DNA of 11,841 nucleotides from an uncultured Clostridia bacterium (GCA_946405475.1 CAMJHI010000043.1:1-11841); one strand, 5' to 3'. Numbered from the stretch's first letter, positions 1 to 7,348 are shown. Translations and numbers: made by a program. The notes: generated by a model not told the origin, from the letters alone.

Positions 1-95
1 GCGGGGTCAACTTCCTTCTGCCCGCCGCAGGCGCTCAGACCAAAAAGGATCGAAACAGCAAAAAGAAATGCGGCGCATTTTGTGAAACTTTTCAT
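1..95 (-). CDS. Lipoprotein, N-terminal fragment (runs off left edge)
   Basis: Read on the minus strand from the ATG at 95, the first 31 codons form a classic lipoprotein signal peptide. A short basic start (MKSFTK) is followed by a hydrophobic core and the lipobox L-S-A-C, with the cysteine at residue 23, then a flexible G-G-Q-K-E-V-D linker. The mature protein should therefore be lipid-anchored on the outer face of the cytoplasmic membrane. A good Shine-Dalgarno (GGGAGGAGA, complement of 99-107) supports the start. The functional part lies outside the window, so it could be a solute-binding protein of an ABC importer or any other surface lipoprotein. Its divergent position next to a glycosidase makes a sugar-related role possible, but nothing here proves it. 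This short reading frame is partial at the left edge. Confidence 0.85.
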   Translation of the reverse strand, partial: MKSFTKCAAFLFAVSILFGLSACGGQKEVDP

Positions 96-137
96 GCTTC
101 TCCTCCCGTTTTCTGCCGATGGTTTCAGAATCATCCA

Positions 138-143
138 ATTATA
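138..143 (-). promoter_or_regulatory. Candidate -10 box for the divergent lipoprotein gene
   Basis: The minus strand reads TATAAT exactly at complement(138-143), inside an AT-rich stretch (about 135-180) that stands out against the GC-rich genes. It lies about 43 nt upstream of the lipoprotein ATG. No good -35 hexamer is present at 16-18 nt (the 17-nt position reads AAGACG), so the call is weak. Confidence 0.3.
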
Positions 144-240
144 TACAATATAATCCAAAGCGTCTTATAATTTATGAATATTTAGTGACGAAAGAATTAT
201 ACTTTTCTGTCATTTTTCGGCGCAGCGCCGTTTGCCTTTG

Positions 241-254
241 ACAAAACGCTTTCG
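241..254 (+). promoter_or_regulatory. Possible cre/LacI-family operator upstream of the GH27 gene
   Basis: The 14-mer ACAAAACGCTTTCG matches the central part of the CcpA catabolite-response consensus TGWNANCGNTNWCA (A-N-C-G-N-T-N-W-C) but misses the outer T, G and A positions. It is roughly palindromic around the central CG, as LacI/GalR-family operators are. It lies just upstream of the proposed -35 of a sugar hydrolase gene, where such control would make sense. It is a three-mismatch match and could be chance. Confidence 0.22.
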
Positions 255-257
255 CGC

Positions 258-286
258 TTGCTTTTTTTGTTCTTTTCTGTTAAGAT
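258..286 (+). promoter_or_regulatory. Candidate promoter for the GH27-phosphatase unit
   Basis: TTGCTT at 258-263 (a weak -35) and TAAGAT at 281-286 (a 4/6 match to -10) are separated by 17 nt. Transcription would begin near 293, giving a leader of roughly 25 nt that includes the ribosome site at 304-308. A perfect TTGACA occurs at 238-243 but has no -10 partner at the right distance. Confidence 0.35.
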
Positions 287-303
287 AAACCTATCATAAA
301 TGC

Positions 304-308
304 GGAGG
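304..308 (+). promoter_or_regulatory. Ribosome binding site that fixes the GH27 start
   Basis: GGAGG lies 9 nt before the ATG at 318. An earlier in-frame ATG at 300 overlaps this site and would have no ribosome site of its own, so 318 is preferred as the start. Confidence 0.75.
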
Positions 309-317
309 TACGATTCT

Positions 318-2036
318 ATGTTGAAAGGTCTTCTCAAGGTCACAGCCGCGGCTGCCGCGGGCTACGCCTTAAAATCCAAAATCATCACGCCCGGCGCCGC
401 CGTGTCCCGCGCCGCCAACGCCGTGAAGGTCAAAACCGAAGCGCAAACCAATTACGACAACGGCGTTGCGCTCACGCCCCCCATGGGCTGGTCGAGCTGG
501 AACCTGTTCCGCAACAAGATCAATGAAGAACTTATCCTGCAGACCGCCAAGGCCATGGTCGACAGCGGACTGGCCGCCGCCGGTTACACCTACATCAATC
601 TGGATGACTGCTGGCAGTCCTCCGCCCGCGACGAAAACGGCCGCATGATGGGCGACATGACCAACTTCCCGCGCGGCATCAAGGCGCTGGTCGACGACAT
701 CAACGCCCTCGGGCTGAAGGTCGGCATCTATTCCTCCAACGGCACGCACACCTGCGAAGACCTGCCCGCCTCCCTCGGCCATGAAGCCGTTGACGCGCGC
801 ACCTTTGCCGATTGGGGCATCGAGTATTTCAAATATGATTTCTGCCACAATCATCCCATCACGACCGCCGCGCCGAATATCGAAAAGATCACGCTCGGCG
901 AAATCGGCGGCAATGATTTCATCTGCTATCACGCCTGCGAGGCCGAATTGAGCGGCCACGCGCGCATCGCCACCAACGCGCCCTTCCGCGACGGGGATTA
1001 TATCACCGGCCTGAGCGGCGGCAACGGCGCGGCCACCTTCACCGTGAAGGTGGAAGAAAGCAAAGACTACGTGCTGACCGTCGGCCTGCGCAAGTTCGGC
1101 CCGTTTTACAAGTATTGCCGCGTGATCGTGAATGACAGCGATTCTTACGAGCTTGAGGTCGCGCCGAGCATGGGGCTCACGCCCGACGGCCGCCAGCAGC
1201 TCATCATCGCCCTGAACGAGGGCGAAAACACCATTCGGTTCTATAACCCCATCACCTCGCGCATGGACGGCGCCGCCGCGCAGTACATCAACATGGGCAA
1301 AGAGCTGAAAAAGGCCACCAAAGCCGTTGCCGAAGAAACCGGCAAGCCCGAAAAGCCCATCTGCTACTCCATTTGCGAATGGGGCTTCAACCGCCCGTGG
1401 AAGTGGGGGCGCGAGGCCGGCAACCTGTGGCGCACCACCATGGACATCAAGCCGTTCTGGGCCAGCGTGGTCGGCATTTATGAAATCAACGTCAAGCTCG
1501 CCAAATATGCGGGTCCCGGCGGCTGGAACGACCCGGATATGCTCGAAGTGGGCAACGGCGACCTCACCGAAGAAGAAAACCGCTCGCACTTCAGCCTGTG
1601 GTGCATGATGGCGGCTCCGCTCATCCTCGGCAACGATCTGCGCAGCTTCGTCAAGGCGGACGGTACGCCCGACCTCGACGACCCGACGCTTAAGATCCTC
1701 ACCAACCGCGACCTGCTCGCCATCGATCAGGACCCGCTCGGCATCCAGTGCCGCCGTCACAAGACCACCATCAAGGTCGATACGCTCGTCAAGCCCCTGA
1801 GCGGCGGCGACGTGGCGATCTGCCTGTTCAACAAATTCGGCGAAGCGGAAGAAGAATTCGTCAGCATCCGCGAGCTGCTCGAAACCGAATACTGCGGTCT
1901 GCCCGAGGCTCAGCTTTATGAAGTGACTGAGCTGTGGAGCGGCGAGCAATACGACACGCCCGATGATATTTCCGCCATGATCCCGCCGCACGGCGTGAAG
2001 GTCTACCGCGTGAAGGCCAAAGAAATTGCTGAATAA
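318..2036 (+). CDS. GH27-family alpha-galactosidase-like glycosidase with an inserted CBM-like domain
   Basis: The protein (572 aa) is predicted to remove terminal alpha-galactosyl residues by the retaining GH27 (clan GH-D) mechanism. Family motifs appear in order: M-G-W-S-S-W-N from residue 56, L-D-D-C-W at 95-99, K-Y-D at 172-174 with D174 the expected nucleophile, C-E-W-G at 353-356, W-R-T-T-M-D with D376 the expected acid/base, and G-P-G-G-W-N-D-P-D-M-L from 399. E354 matches the residue typical of alpha-galactosidases rather than N-acetylgalactosaminidases. A C-terminal beta-domain follows Q-D-P-L-G. Between the nucleophile strand and C-E-W-G sits an extra segment of about 150 residues. 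Its core (about 205-311) begins E-A-E-L-S-G-H-A and ends G-E-N-T-I-R-F, resembling CBM6/35 modules. The first 50 residues are Ala/Lys-rich, with no convincing signal peptide, so location is unclear. Substrate is inferred and other GH27 activities remain possible. Confidence 0.88.
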   Translation: MLKGLLKVTAAAAAGYALKSKIITPGAAVSRAANAVKVKTEAQTNYDNGVALTPPMGWSSWNLFRNKINEELILQTAKAMVDSGLAAAGYTYINLDDCWQSSARDENGRMMGDMTNFPRGIKALVDDINALGLKVGIYSSNGTHTCEDLPASLGHEAVDARTFADWGIEYFKYDFCHNHPITTAAPNIEKITLGEIGGNDFICYHACEAELSGHARIATNAPFRDGDYITGLSGGNGAATFTVKVEESKDYVLTVGLRKFGPFYKYCRVIVNDSDSYELEVAPSMGLTPDGRQQLIIALNEGENTIRFYNPITSRMDGAAAQYINMGKELKKATKAVAEETGKPEKPICYSICEWGFNRPWKWGREAGNLWRTTMDIKPFWASVVGIYEINVKLAKYAGPGGWNDPDMLEVGNGDLTEEENRSHFSLWCMMAAPLILGNDLRSFVKADGTPDLDDPTLKILTNRDLLAIDQDPLGIQCRRHKTTIKVDTLVKPLSGGDVAICLFNKFGEAEEEFVSIRELLETEYCGLPEAQLYEVTELWSGEQYDTPDDISAMIPPHGVKVYRVKAKEIAE

Positions 2037-2052
2037 GAAAGAAGCTCTGATT

Positions 2053-2820
2053 ATGACTCCCGAACTTAACAGCATCATCGAAATCGTCAAGGACGCATCC
2101 AAGATCATGCTCAGCGCGCATGACGCCGAAAACGCCGTGACCGCCAAAGAGGGCAAAAAGAATTACGTCACCAAATTCGACGTGGCGGTGCAGACCTACC
2201 TGTTTGAGCATTTGGGCGAACGCTTCCCGACTGCCGTGTTCATGGGCGAGGAGGGCACGGAGAACGCCGAAAGCAAGGCGCTGCGCTTCATCATCGACCC
2301 CATCGACGGCACAACGAATTTTATTCAGAATTACCGCTGCAGCACCGTTTCCGTGGCGCTGTGCGAGGGTGACAGCATCCTCAAGGGTGTGGTCTACAAC
2401 CCCTACACCGACGAGCTGTTTTATGCCGAAGCCGGGCAGGGCGCGTTTTATAACGGCAAACCGATCCACGTCAGCGACCGCACGCTGGCCGACGGCATGG
2501 CGCTTGTGGGCACCTGCCCCTATCACCCGGAAAATACCGACGCCACCTTCGCCCTCATCCGCCGCGTGTTCGATTACTCCCGCGACATCCGCCGCAGCGG
2601 CTCGGCCGCCTACGATATCTGCTGCGTTGCGCAGGGCCGCGCCGAAGTGTTTTTTGAGCAGGAGCTGCAGCCGTGGGATTATGCCGCGGGCACGCTCATC
2701 GTGCGCGAAGCGGGCGGCCGGTGCGAAACCTACGACGGCCACGACCCCTGCCTGTCACACGGCAGCGACGTCGCCTTCGCCAACCCCCAGGCGTTTGAGG
2801 AATTCAAAAAGCTGTTATAA
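2053..2820 (+). CDS. Inositol monophosphatase family protein (Mg-dependent sugar/inositol phosphatase)
   Basis: This 255-aa protein has the full length and metal-site motifs of the IMPase superfamily: G-E-E-G with E66/E67, D-P-I-D-G-T-T-N-F at 82-90 with D82 and D85 as metal ligands, and W-D-Y-A-A-G with D209. It should hydrolyse a small phosphomonoester such as inositol 1-phosphate in the cytoplasm using Mg2+. Members of this family also act on 3'-phosphoadenosine phosphates, fructose bisphosphate or other sugar phosphates, so the substrate is open. The ATG at 2053 is chosen over an in-frame TTG at 2026 that overlaps the upstream gene; AGAAAGAAG (2036-2044) is a modest ribosome site 8 nt before it. 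It begins 16 nt after the GH27 stop, so the two are very likely cotranscribed. The strong hairpin right after its stop ends the unit. Confidence 0.9.
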   Translation: MTPELNSIIEIVKDASKIMLSAHDAENAVTAKEGKKNYVTKFDVAVQTYLFEHLGERFPTAVFMGEEGTENAESKALRFIIDPIDGTTNFIQNYRCSTVSVALCEGDSILKGVVYNPYTDELFYAEAGQGAFYNGKPIHVSDRTLADGMALVGTCPYHPENTDATFALIRRVFDYSRDIRRSGSAAYDICCVAQGRAEVFFEQELQPWDYAAGTLIVREAGGRCETYDGHDPCLSHGSDVAFANPQAFEEFKKLL

Positions 2821-2833
2821 TCCCATACGACAA

Positions 2834-2868
2834 AACAAGCGGATCGCTCACCGGGCGACCCGCTTGTT
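2834..2868. terminator. Bidirectional rho-independent terminator between convergent genes
   Basis: AACAAGCGG (2834-2842) pairs with CCGCTTGTT (2860-2868). After one A/C mismatch, TCGC (2844-2847) pairs with GCGA (2855-2858), leaving a 7-nt loop. On the plus strand a T-containing tail follows (CTTTATTATT). On the minus strand the stem runs into TTTT, so it can end both the phosphatase transcript and the convergent C39 gene, whose stop is only 6 nt away. Confidence 0.85.
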
Positions 2869-2873
2869 CTTTA

Positions 2874-3830
2874 TTATTGATACCAAACCATCTTATACAA
2901 ATACGGATACATGGCAAAGAATTGGCTGAGCGTGGTGCGGGTCGCGGAGCCGGGGTCGTTGATCCTGAACGCGGCGGCGCTGAGCGTTTTCACGCCGTAG
3001 CAGCCGGTCACGACCACCCAGTGCTGCGCGCCGTTCGCTTTTTTCGCGCCCACGATCACGGGCTTGCCCTGTTCGAGCAGGGCGTAGATTCGTTCCGCCC
3101 AGCCGTCGGTCTGCGTCAGATTGACGTAATTGCCCGGCCAGTAGAGCGACCCCGTGCCGCTGTAGGTCAGCGCTTTCGCCATTTTGTCCGGGGTCACGGC
3201 CTGCCCGGTGCGAAACGATTCCGTCATCGCCAGCGCCGTGGTGGTGCAGCCGATGGCGCCGATGGTGTACTCCGTCGCGCCCAGCTTCACGTTTTTCCAG
3301 CGCGCGTCGGTCTGCTTGTAATCGGGCGCCTTCAGCGAGATGGCCGCGTAGGACGCGCGCGCGGTTTTGACTAAGTACCGGCTGCTGACCCAGCCCGTCG
3401 CCGTACCGTCAAATAAGATCCGGCTCCAGCCGCCGCTTTCACTCAGGATGAAAACCTCGCTGCCGTCGGTGAGCGTGTGCGTTACGGCAAAGCCCGTGCC
3501 CGCGCCGCTGCGCACGTTCAGCCAGCCGGAGGTCAATTTGACCGCTGCTGCCTGCGCGTCGGGCACTTCCGCCAGATAGGCTGCCGAGCAGTAGCCGTAT
3601 TGCCCTTTGGCGTATTCAACCCTGCGCCAGCCGTTTTCGGCGGCGAACATCGTGACGAAGCTGTTGCGTTCCAGACCTGCCACGATGCTGCCGCCGGGCG
3701 CCGAGCGGACGTTGAGCCGCCCGCTTTGCGTTTTCACCTGCCCGGCGGTCGGGGGAGCGGCGGCGCGGGCGGAAAACGGCAGCGAGAATGCGAACAGGAG
3801 CACGAGGAGCGCGGATGTGATTTTTTTCAT
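2874..3830 (-). CDS. Secreted protein with two bacterial SH3 domains and a C39-like cysteine peptidase domain
   Basis: This is a 318-aa exported protein. Residues 1-23 are a signal peptide (MKK, long hydrophobic core, cleavage probably after A-R-A). Two SH3b domains follow at about 30-90 and 94-156, each with the L-N-V-R-S core and a late G-Y/W-x-S-x-x-Y-L motif; these usually bind peptidoglycan. Residues 165-318 match the peptidase C39-like fold, with Q173 (oxyanion), C195 in G-C-T-T-T-A-L, H270 in Q-H-W-V-V-V-T-G and D292 in I-N-D-P-G-S as the likely catalytic set. It may cleave peptides at the cell wall, but the target is unknown. The ATG at 3830 is preferred to longer upstream readings because the signal peptide begins there and AAAGGAAGG lies 5 nt before it. 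It is transcribed convergently to the phosphatase and divergently from addB, as a single-gene unit. Confidence 0.88.
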   Translation of the reverse strand: MKKITSALLVLLFAFSLPFSARAAAPPTAGQVKTQSGRLNVRSAPGGSIVAGLERNSFVTMFAAENGWRRVEYAKGQYGYCSAAYLAEVPDAQAAAVKLTSGWLNVRSGAGTGFAVTHTLTDGSEVFILSESGGWSRILFDGTATGWVSSRYLVKTARASYAAISLKAPDYKQTDARWKNVKLGATEYTIGAIGCTTTALAMTESFRTGQAVTPDKMAKALTYSGTGSLYWPGNYVNLTQTDGWAERIYALLEQGKPVIVGAKKANGAQHWVVVTGCYGVKTLSAAAFRINDPGSATRTTLSQFFAMYPYLYKMVWYQ

Positions 3831-3860
3831 GTCGACCTTCCTTTCTTTGTCTTTGCTTTC

Positions 3861-3889
3861 ATTGTAACAGGTTTGCTTTGCCGTTTCAT
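3861..3889 (-). promoter_or_regulatory. Extended -10 promoter for the SH3b/C39 gene
   Basis: On the minus strand, TGTTACAAT provides a TGn extended element plus the -10 hexamer TACAAT at complement(3861-3866). ATGAAA at complement(3884-3889) is a 4/6 -35 match with 17-nt spacing. Transcription would start near 3855, leaving a short leader that holds the ribosome site. Confidence 0.55.
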
Positions 3890-3935
3890 TGCAAAATATT
3901 TTCCAGTGCAGTCCCTTTTGCGGGTCTCGCGTTCG

Positions 3936-3963
3936 TTGACAAACGTATGAAATATGGTAAAAT
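3936..3963 (+). promoter_or_regulatory. Strong sigma-A-type promoter for addBA
   Basis: A perfect -35 (TTGACA, 3936-3941) is followed after 16 nt by an extended -10, TGGTAAAAT, with the hexamer TAAAAT at 3958-3963. Transcription would begin near 3970, about 28 nt before the addB start. It is divergent from the C39 promoter, with about 46 nt between the two -35 boxes. Confidence 0.75.
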
Positions 3964-3982
3964 CTTTTTATAAACAAAAGGA

Positions 3983-3988
3983 AAGGGG
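3983..3988 (+). promoter_or_regulatory. Ribosome binding site selecting the TTG start of addB
   Basis: AAGGGG, within the purine run AAAAGGAAAGGGG, lies 9 nt before TTG at 3998. No in-frame ATG is nearby, and the conserved N-terminal strand and P-loop begin only two codons later, so TTG is the only sensible start. Confidence 0.7.
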
Positions 3989-3997
3989 CGCTGTGCA

Positions 3998-6900
3998 TTG
4001 CTTCAACTTGTGATCGGCCGCAAAAACGCGGGCAAAACGGTCCGGATCTATGAGCGGATCAAAGCGGCGGTCGAGGCCGGGCAGAAGGTGTTCTTTCTGG
4101 TGCCGGATCAGTTTTCGTTTGAAAGCGAGCGGCAGATGCTGCTTCTGCTGGGCGAACGGCAGGCGGAAAAGGTCGAGGTGTGCAGCTTTTCACGCCTGGC
4201 CGAAACGGTCGTGCCGACTTCCGGCGTGCGCCGATTGACCGACGCCGGCCGCGTCGCCTTCATGAGTCTGGCGCTGGAGGAAACGCAGGGCGAACTGGAT
4301 GCTTACGGCCGCTTTGCCGCGAGCATCGGCGTGGTGGCCGAAATGCTTCATGTGTCGGATGAACTCAAGCAGTGCGCCGTCACAGCGGAGCAGCTGATCG
4401 AGGCTTCTTATAAAACCGATGAGCGCGACCCGATGCTGGGCAAAAAGCTGCGAGATATCGCCAAGGTGACCACCGCCTACGACGCGCTGGTGGCGCAGAG
4501 CTATTTTGACGAGCGCGATCTGCTCACCTTGTTTGCCGAGCGTCTGCCCGAGGCGCGGCTGTTTGCCGATGCGCTGGTATTCGTCGACGGCTTCAAGGGC
4601 TTCACCGAGCAGGAAATGAAAATCCTGGCCTGCGTCATGGAGCAGGCGCGGGACGTGTTCGTGACACTGTGCACCGCTACGCTTTTCGGCGATGAATACG
4701 ATATCAGCCCCTTTGCCTGCGTGCGCGCCACCGCCAAACGGCTGATGGCGGCCGCCAAAAAAGGCGGCGTTGCCGTGAAAAGCGAAACGGTCGAACCCTA
4801 TCCCGGCCGCTACGCTTCGCCCGCGCTGGTCAGACTGGAACAGCTTCTTTATTCCTATTTAGAAGAAATCGATCGGGAGCCGACCGACGCGATCACCGTT
4901 TGCTCCGCGTCGAGCGCTTATGACGAGTGCGATTACGTGGCGCTCACCATCAAAAAGCTGCTGCGCTCGGGTCGTTATCGCTGCCGTGAGATCGCCGTGA
5001 TCGCCCGCAGCGAGGGCGCTTATTCCAAGGCGCTGCGCGCGGCGATGAAAAAGCAGGGCATTCCCGTGTTTGACGATAAACGCCGCCCGCTGTTCGCGCA
5101 GCCGCTGGCTGTGCTGCTGCGCGCCGCGCTGGAAATTGCCGCGCGCGGCTTTTCCTCCGACGCGGTCTTCCGGCTGCTGAAAACGCAGCTGGCGGGCCTG
5201 ACTGTGGAAGAAACCGGCGAACTGGAACATTACGTTTTCCTCTGGCAGATCGACGGCAAAAAATGGATGGAGGAGTGGAAGCAGAACCCCTCCGGCCTCG
5301 GCTGCAGCCTGACGGCAGCCGACCGGCAGACGCTCGCGCGGCTCAACGCCCTGCGCGTTCGCTGTGTGGAGCCGCTGACCGCGCTTCGCGCCAACATGCA
5401 GCAGGCGGACGGCAGCCGACTGCTTGCCGAACTGTATCATTATCTCATGGCGATCCACGCGGATGAAAACCTGCGGCAGTTTGCCGTGCGGCTCAACGAG
5501 ACCGGCAGCGAGGAAGAGGCGATCGAATGCGGCACGGTGTGGGATCAGATGATGGAGCTGCTCGATCAGATGGCGGTCGCCGTGAGCGCGAGCCGCCTGA
5601 CGGCCAAACGGCTGCTTGAACTGTTCACGCTCGTGCTTTCCGTGCAGGACGTCGGCGTCATCCCCAAGGGGCTCGACGAGGTCACCATCGGTTCGGCCGA
5701 CCGCGTGCGCCTCAACCGGCCGAAGGTCGTGTTCGCCGTGGGCGTGAACGAGGGCGTGTTCCCGCAGACCCCCTCGGCCGGCCGCGTGCTCAACGACGCC
5801 GACCGCCGCATTCTCATCGATCTGGGCGTGGCGGTCACCGAGCCGTCGCGCTATGAATATCTGGAAGAGCGCTTCCTGGCCTACAGCACGCTGTGTTCGC
5901 CCTCCGAAAAGCTGATCGTCACATATTGCCGCACCGATTTCGGCGGCGCGGAAACGTCGCCGTCGGAGCTGGTCACGCAGCTTCTTCATCGCTTCCCGCG
6001 CTGTGAGCGGCTTGATTTTTCGGGTCTGCCGCTGCCGGAAAAGGTCGAAAGCGCGGCCGGTGCGTTCGCGCTGGCGGCGCAGCACTGGCAGGAAAAAACG
6101 GTGTTTGAAAGCACGCTGCTCGCAGCGCTTTCCGAACAGCCCGGCTACGGCGCGCGCCTGAACGCGCTCGACTGCCTGAACGATCCGCAGCGGCTGGATA
6201 TCAAAAGCCCCGCAACGGCGCGCCGGATGTTTGCCGACGCCATCCGCGTGTCCGCCACAAGGATCGAGGACTATGAAAAGTGCCCGTTTTTGTTTTACTG
6301 CCGCCACGGTCTGCGCCTGCAGGAAACGCGCAAAGCGGAGATCGATCCGATGCTCGGCGGCACGATCATCCATTACGTGCTGGAAAACCTTGTCCGTTCG
6401 GCGGGCAAGGAACTGAAGGATTACAGCGACGAGCAGATCACCGCCGAGGTCGACCGCTGGCTGCGGCAGTTTCTGGAAGAGAGCATGGTCGGCTTTGAGG
6501 AGCAGGGCGAACGGTTCCGCTATCAATACCGGCGGCTGAGCAAAACCGTCAGCCTCGTGGTGCAGAAGCTGCGCCACGAAATGCAGCTGAGCGATTTTGA
6601 ACCGACCGATTTTGAACTGCCCATCGGGCAGGGCGATGACGGCCTGCCCGCTTATGAGATCCCCATTCCCGACGGCGGCACCATGGTGCTCAACGGCAAG
6701 GTCGACCGCGTGGACACATTGTCGAGCGACAGCGGCACGTTTTTGCGCGTGCTCGATTATAAAACCGGCAAAAAGGCCTTCGATCTGTCCGACGTGCTCG
6801 CCGGGCTGAATATGCAGATGCTGCTGTATCTGTTCGCCATTGAAGAAAACGGCGGCGCGCGCTACGGGCGGGTGATCCCCTCGGGCGTGCTGTACGTACC

Positions 6901-7348
6901 GGCCAAAAACGATTCCTCCTCCGTGGCGCGCAACGTGCCGGAGGAGACGATCCGCCGGGAGATGATGAACGACGCCAAAATGACCGGTCTTGTGCTCAAC
7001 GACGCCCGCGTCATTCACGCCACGGATAAAACCGAGGGCGGCAAGGCCGTCATCCGGGGCGCGAAGGGCGTGGCGGGCAGCCTGATCGACCGGGCGGATC
7101 TGGAGCGGCTCAAACGGGTCGTTTGCGCGCGTGTGGGCGACATGGGGCAAAAGCTGCACGAGGGCAGCATCAGCGCCCGCCCGGTGCGCAAGGGCGACAA
7201 TCCGGCGCTGCCGTGCGATTACTGCGCTTATGCCGAGGTCTGCCTGCATCGGAAGACCGACGCACAACGGATCTATGCCAAACAAAAAACAGAGGACTGC
7301 ATCGCGGCCTTGAGGGAGGGGGAAGACCATGCCGAACTGGACGGCTGA
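3998..7348 (+). CDS. addB: ATP-dependent helicase/nuclease subunit B (AddB)
   Basis: AddB (1116 aa) pairs with AddA to unwind and trim double-strand DNA ends, generating 3' tails for RecA; in the family it also senses Chi and cuts one strand. The N-terminal P-loop G-R-K-N-A-G-K-T (residues 7-14, K13) is present, while the helicase-like fold that follows is degenerate, as is normal for AddB. The C-terminal RecB-type nuclease domain shows H792 (I-I-H-Y), D903 (G-K-V-D-R-V-D) and D920-Y-K-T. The cysteines expected to hold a 4Fe-4S cluster are C762 (K-C-P-F) and C1073-x2-C1076-x5-C1082. Length is close to the usual 1100-1170 aa. It starts with TTG and is first in the operon. Its last 20 nt overlap addA, indicating coupled translation and a fixed subunit ratio. 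Confidence 0.96.
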   Translation: MLQLVIGRKNAGKTVRIYERIKAAVEAGQKVFFLVPDQFSFESERQMLLLLGERQAEKVEVCSFSRLAETVVPTSGVRRLTDAGRVAFMSLALEETQGELDAYGRFAASIGVVAEMLHVSDELKQCAVTAEQLIEASYKTDERDPMLGKKLRDIAKVTTAYDALVAQSYFDERDLLTLFAERLPEARLFADALVFVDGFKGFTEQEMKILACVMEQARDVFVTLCTATLFGDEYDISPFACVRATAKRLMAAAKKGGVAVKSETVEPYPGRYASPALVRLEQLLYSYLEEIDREPTDAITVCSASSAYDECDYVALTIKKLLRSGRYRCREIAVIARSEGAYSKALRAAMKKQGIPVFDDKRRPLFAQPLAVLLRAALEIAARGFSSDAVFRLLKTQLAGLTVEETGELEHYVFLWQIDGKKWMEEWKQNPSGLGCSLTAADRQTLARLNALRVRCVEPLTALRANMQQADGSRLLAELYHYLMAIHADENLRQFAVRLNETGSEEEAIECGTVWDQMMELLDQMAVAVSASRLTAKRLLELFTLVLSVQDVGVIPKGLDEVTIGSADRVRLNRPKVVFAVGVNEGVFPQTPSAGRVLNDADRRILIDLGVAVTEPSRYEYLEERFLAYSTLCSPSEKLIVTYCRTDFGGAETSPSELVTQLLHRFPRCERLDFSGLPLPEKVESAAGAFALAAQHWQEKTVFESTLLAALSEQPGYGARLNALDCLNDPQRLDIKSPATARRMFADAIRVSATRIEDYEKCPFLFYCRHGLRLQETRKAEIDPMLGGTIIHYVLENLVRSAGKELKDYSDEQITAEVDRWLRQFLEESMVGFEEQGERFRYQYRRLSKTVSLVVQKLRHEMQLSDFEPTDFELPIGQGDDGLPAYEIPIPDGGTMVLNGKVDRVDTLSSDSGTFLRVLDYKTGKKAFDLSDVLAGLNMQMLLYLFAIEENGGARYGRVIPSGVLYVPAKNDSSSVARNVPEETIRREMMNDAKMTGLVLNDARVIHATDKTEGGKAVIRGAKGVAGSLIDRADLERLKRVVCARVGDMGQKLHEGSISARPVRKGDNPALPCDYCAYAEVCLHRKTDAQRIYAKQKTEDCIAALREGEDHAELDG

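Noticed and set aside
218..230. Short perfect inverted repeat CGGCGC-A-GCGCCG in the divergent spacer
   Set aside because: The stem is about 5 bp with a tiny loop, no T tract follows on either strand, and GC-rich repeats of this size are common by chance here. It could be an operator, but nothing else supports that.
2026..2052. TTG at 2026 as the phosphatase start
   Set aside because: It lies inside the end of the GH27 gene and lacks a ribosome site. The ATG at 2053 gives a protein of normal family length.
369..2156. A 595-codon open frame antisense to the GH27 gene
   Set aside because: Its sequence has no recognisable domain and is the low-complexity, His/Val/Ala/Gly-rich product expected from the complement of a GC-rich gene. 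The sense frame carries complete GH27 motifs.
3831..3998. In-frame upstream extension of the C39 protein to 374 residues
   Set aside because: It would bury the signal peptide internally and read through the promoter region. The ATG at 3830 has a ribosome site and begins the signal peptide.
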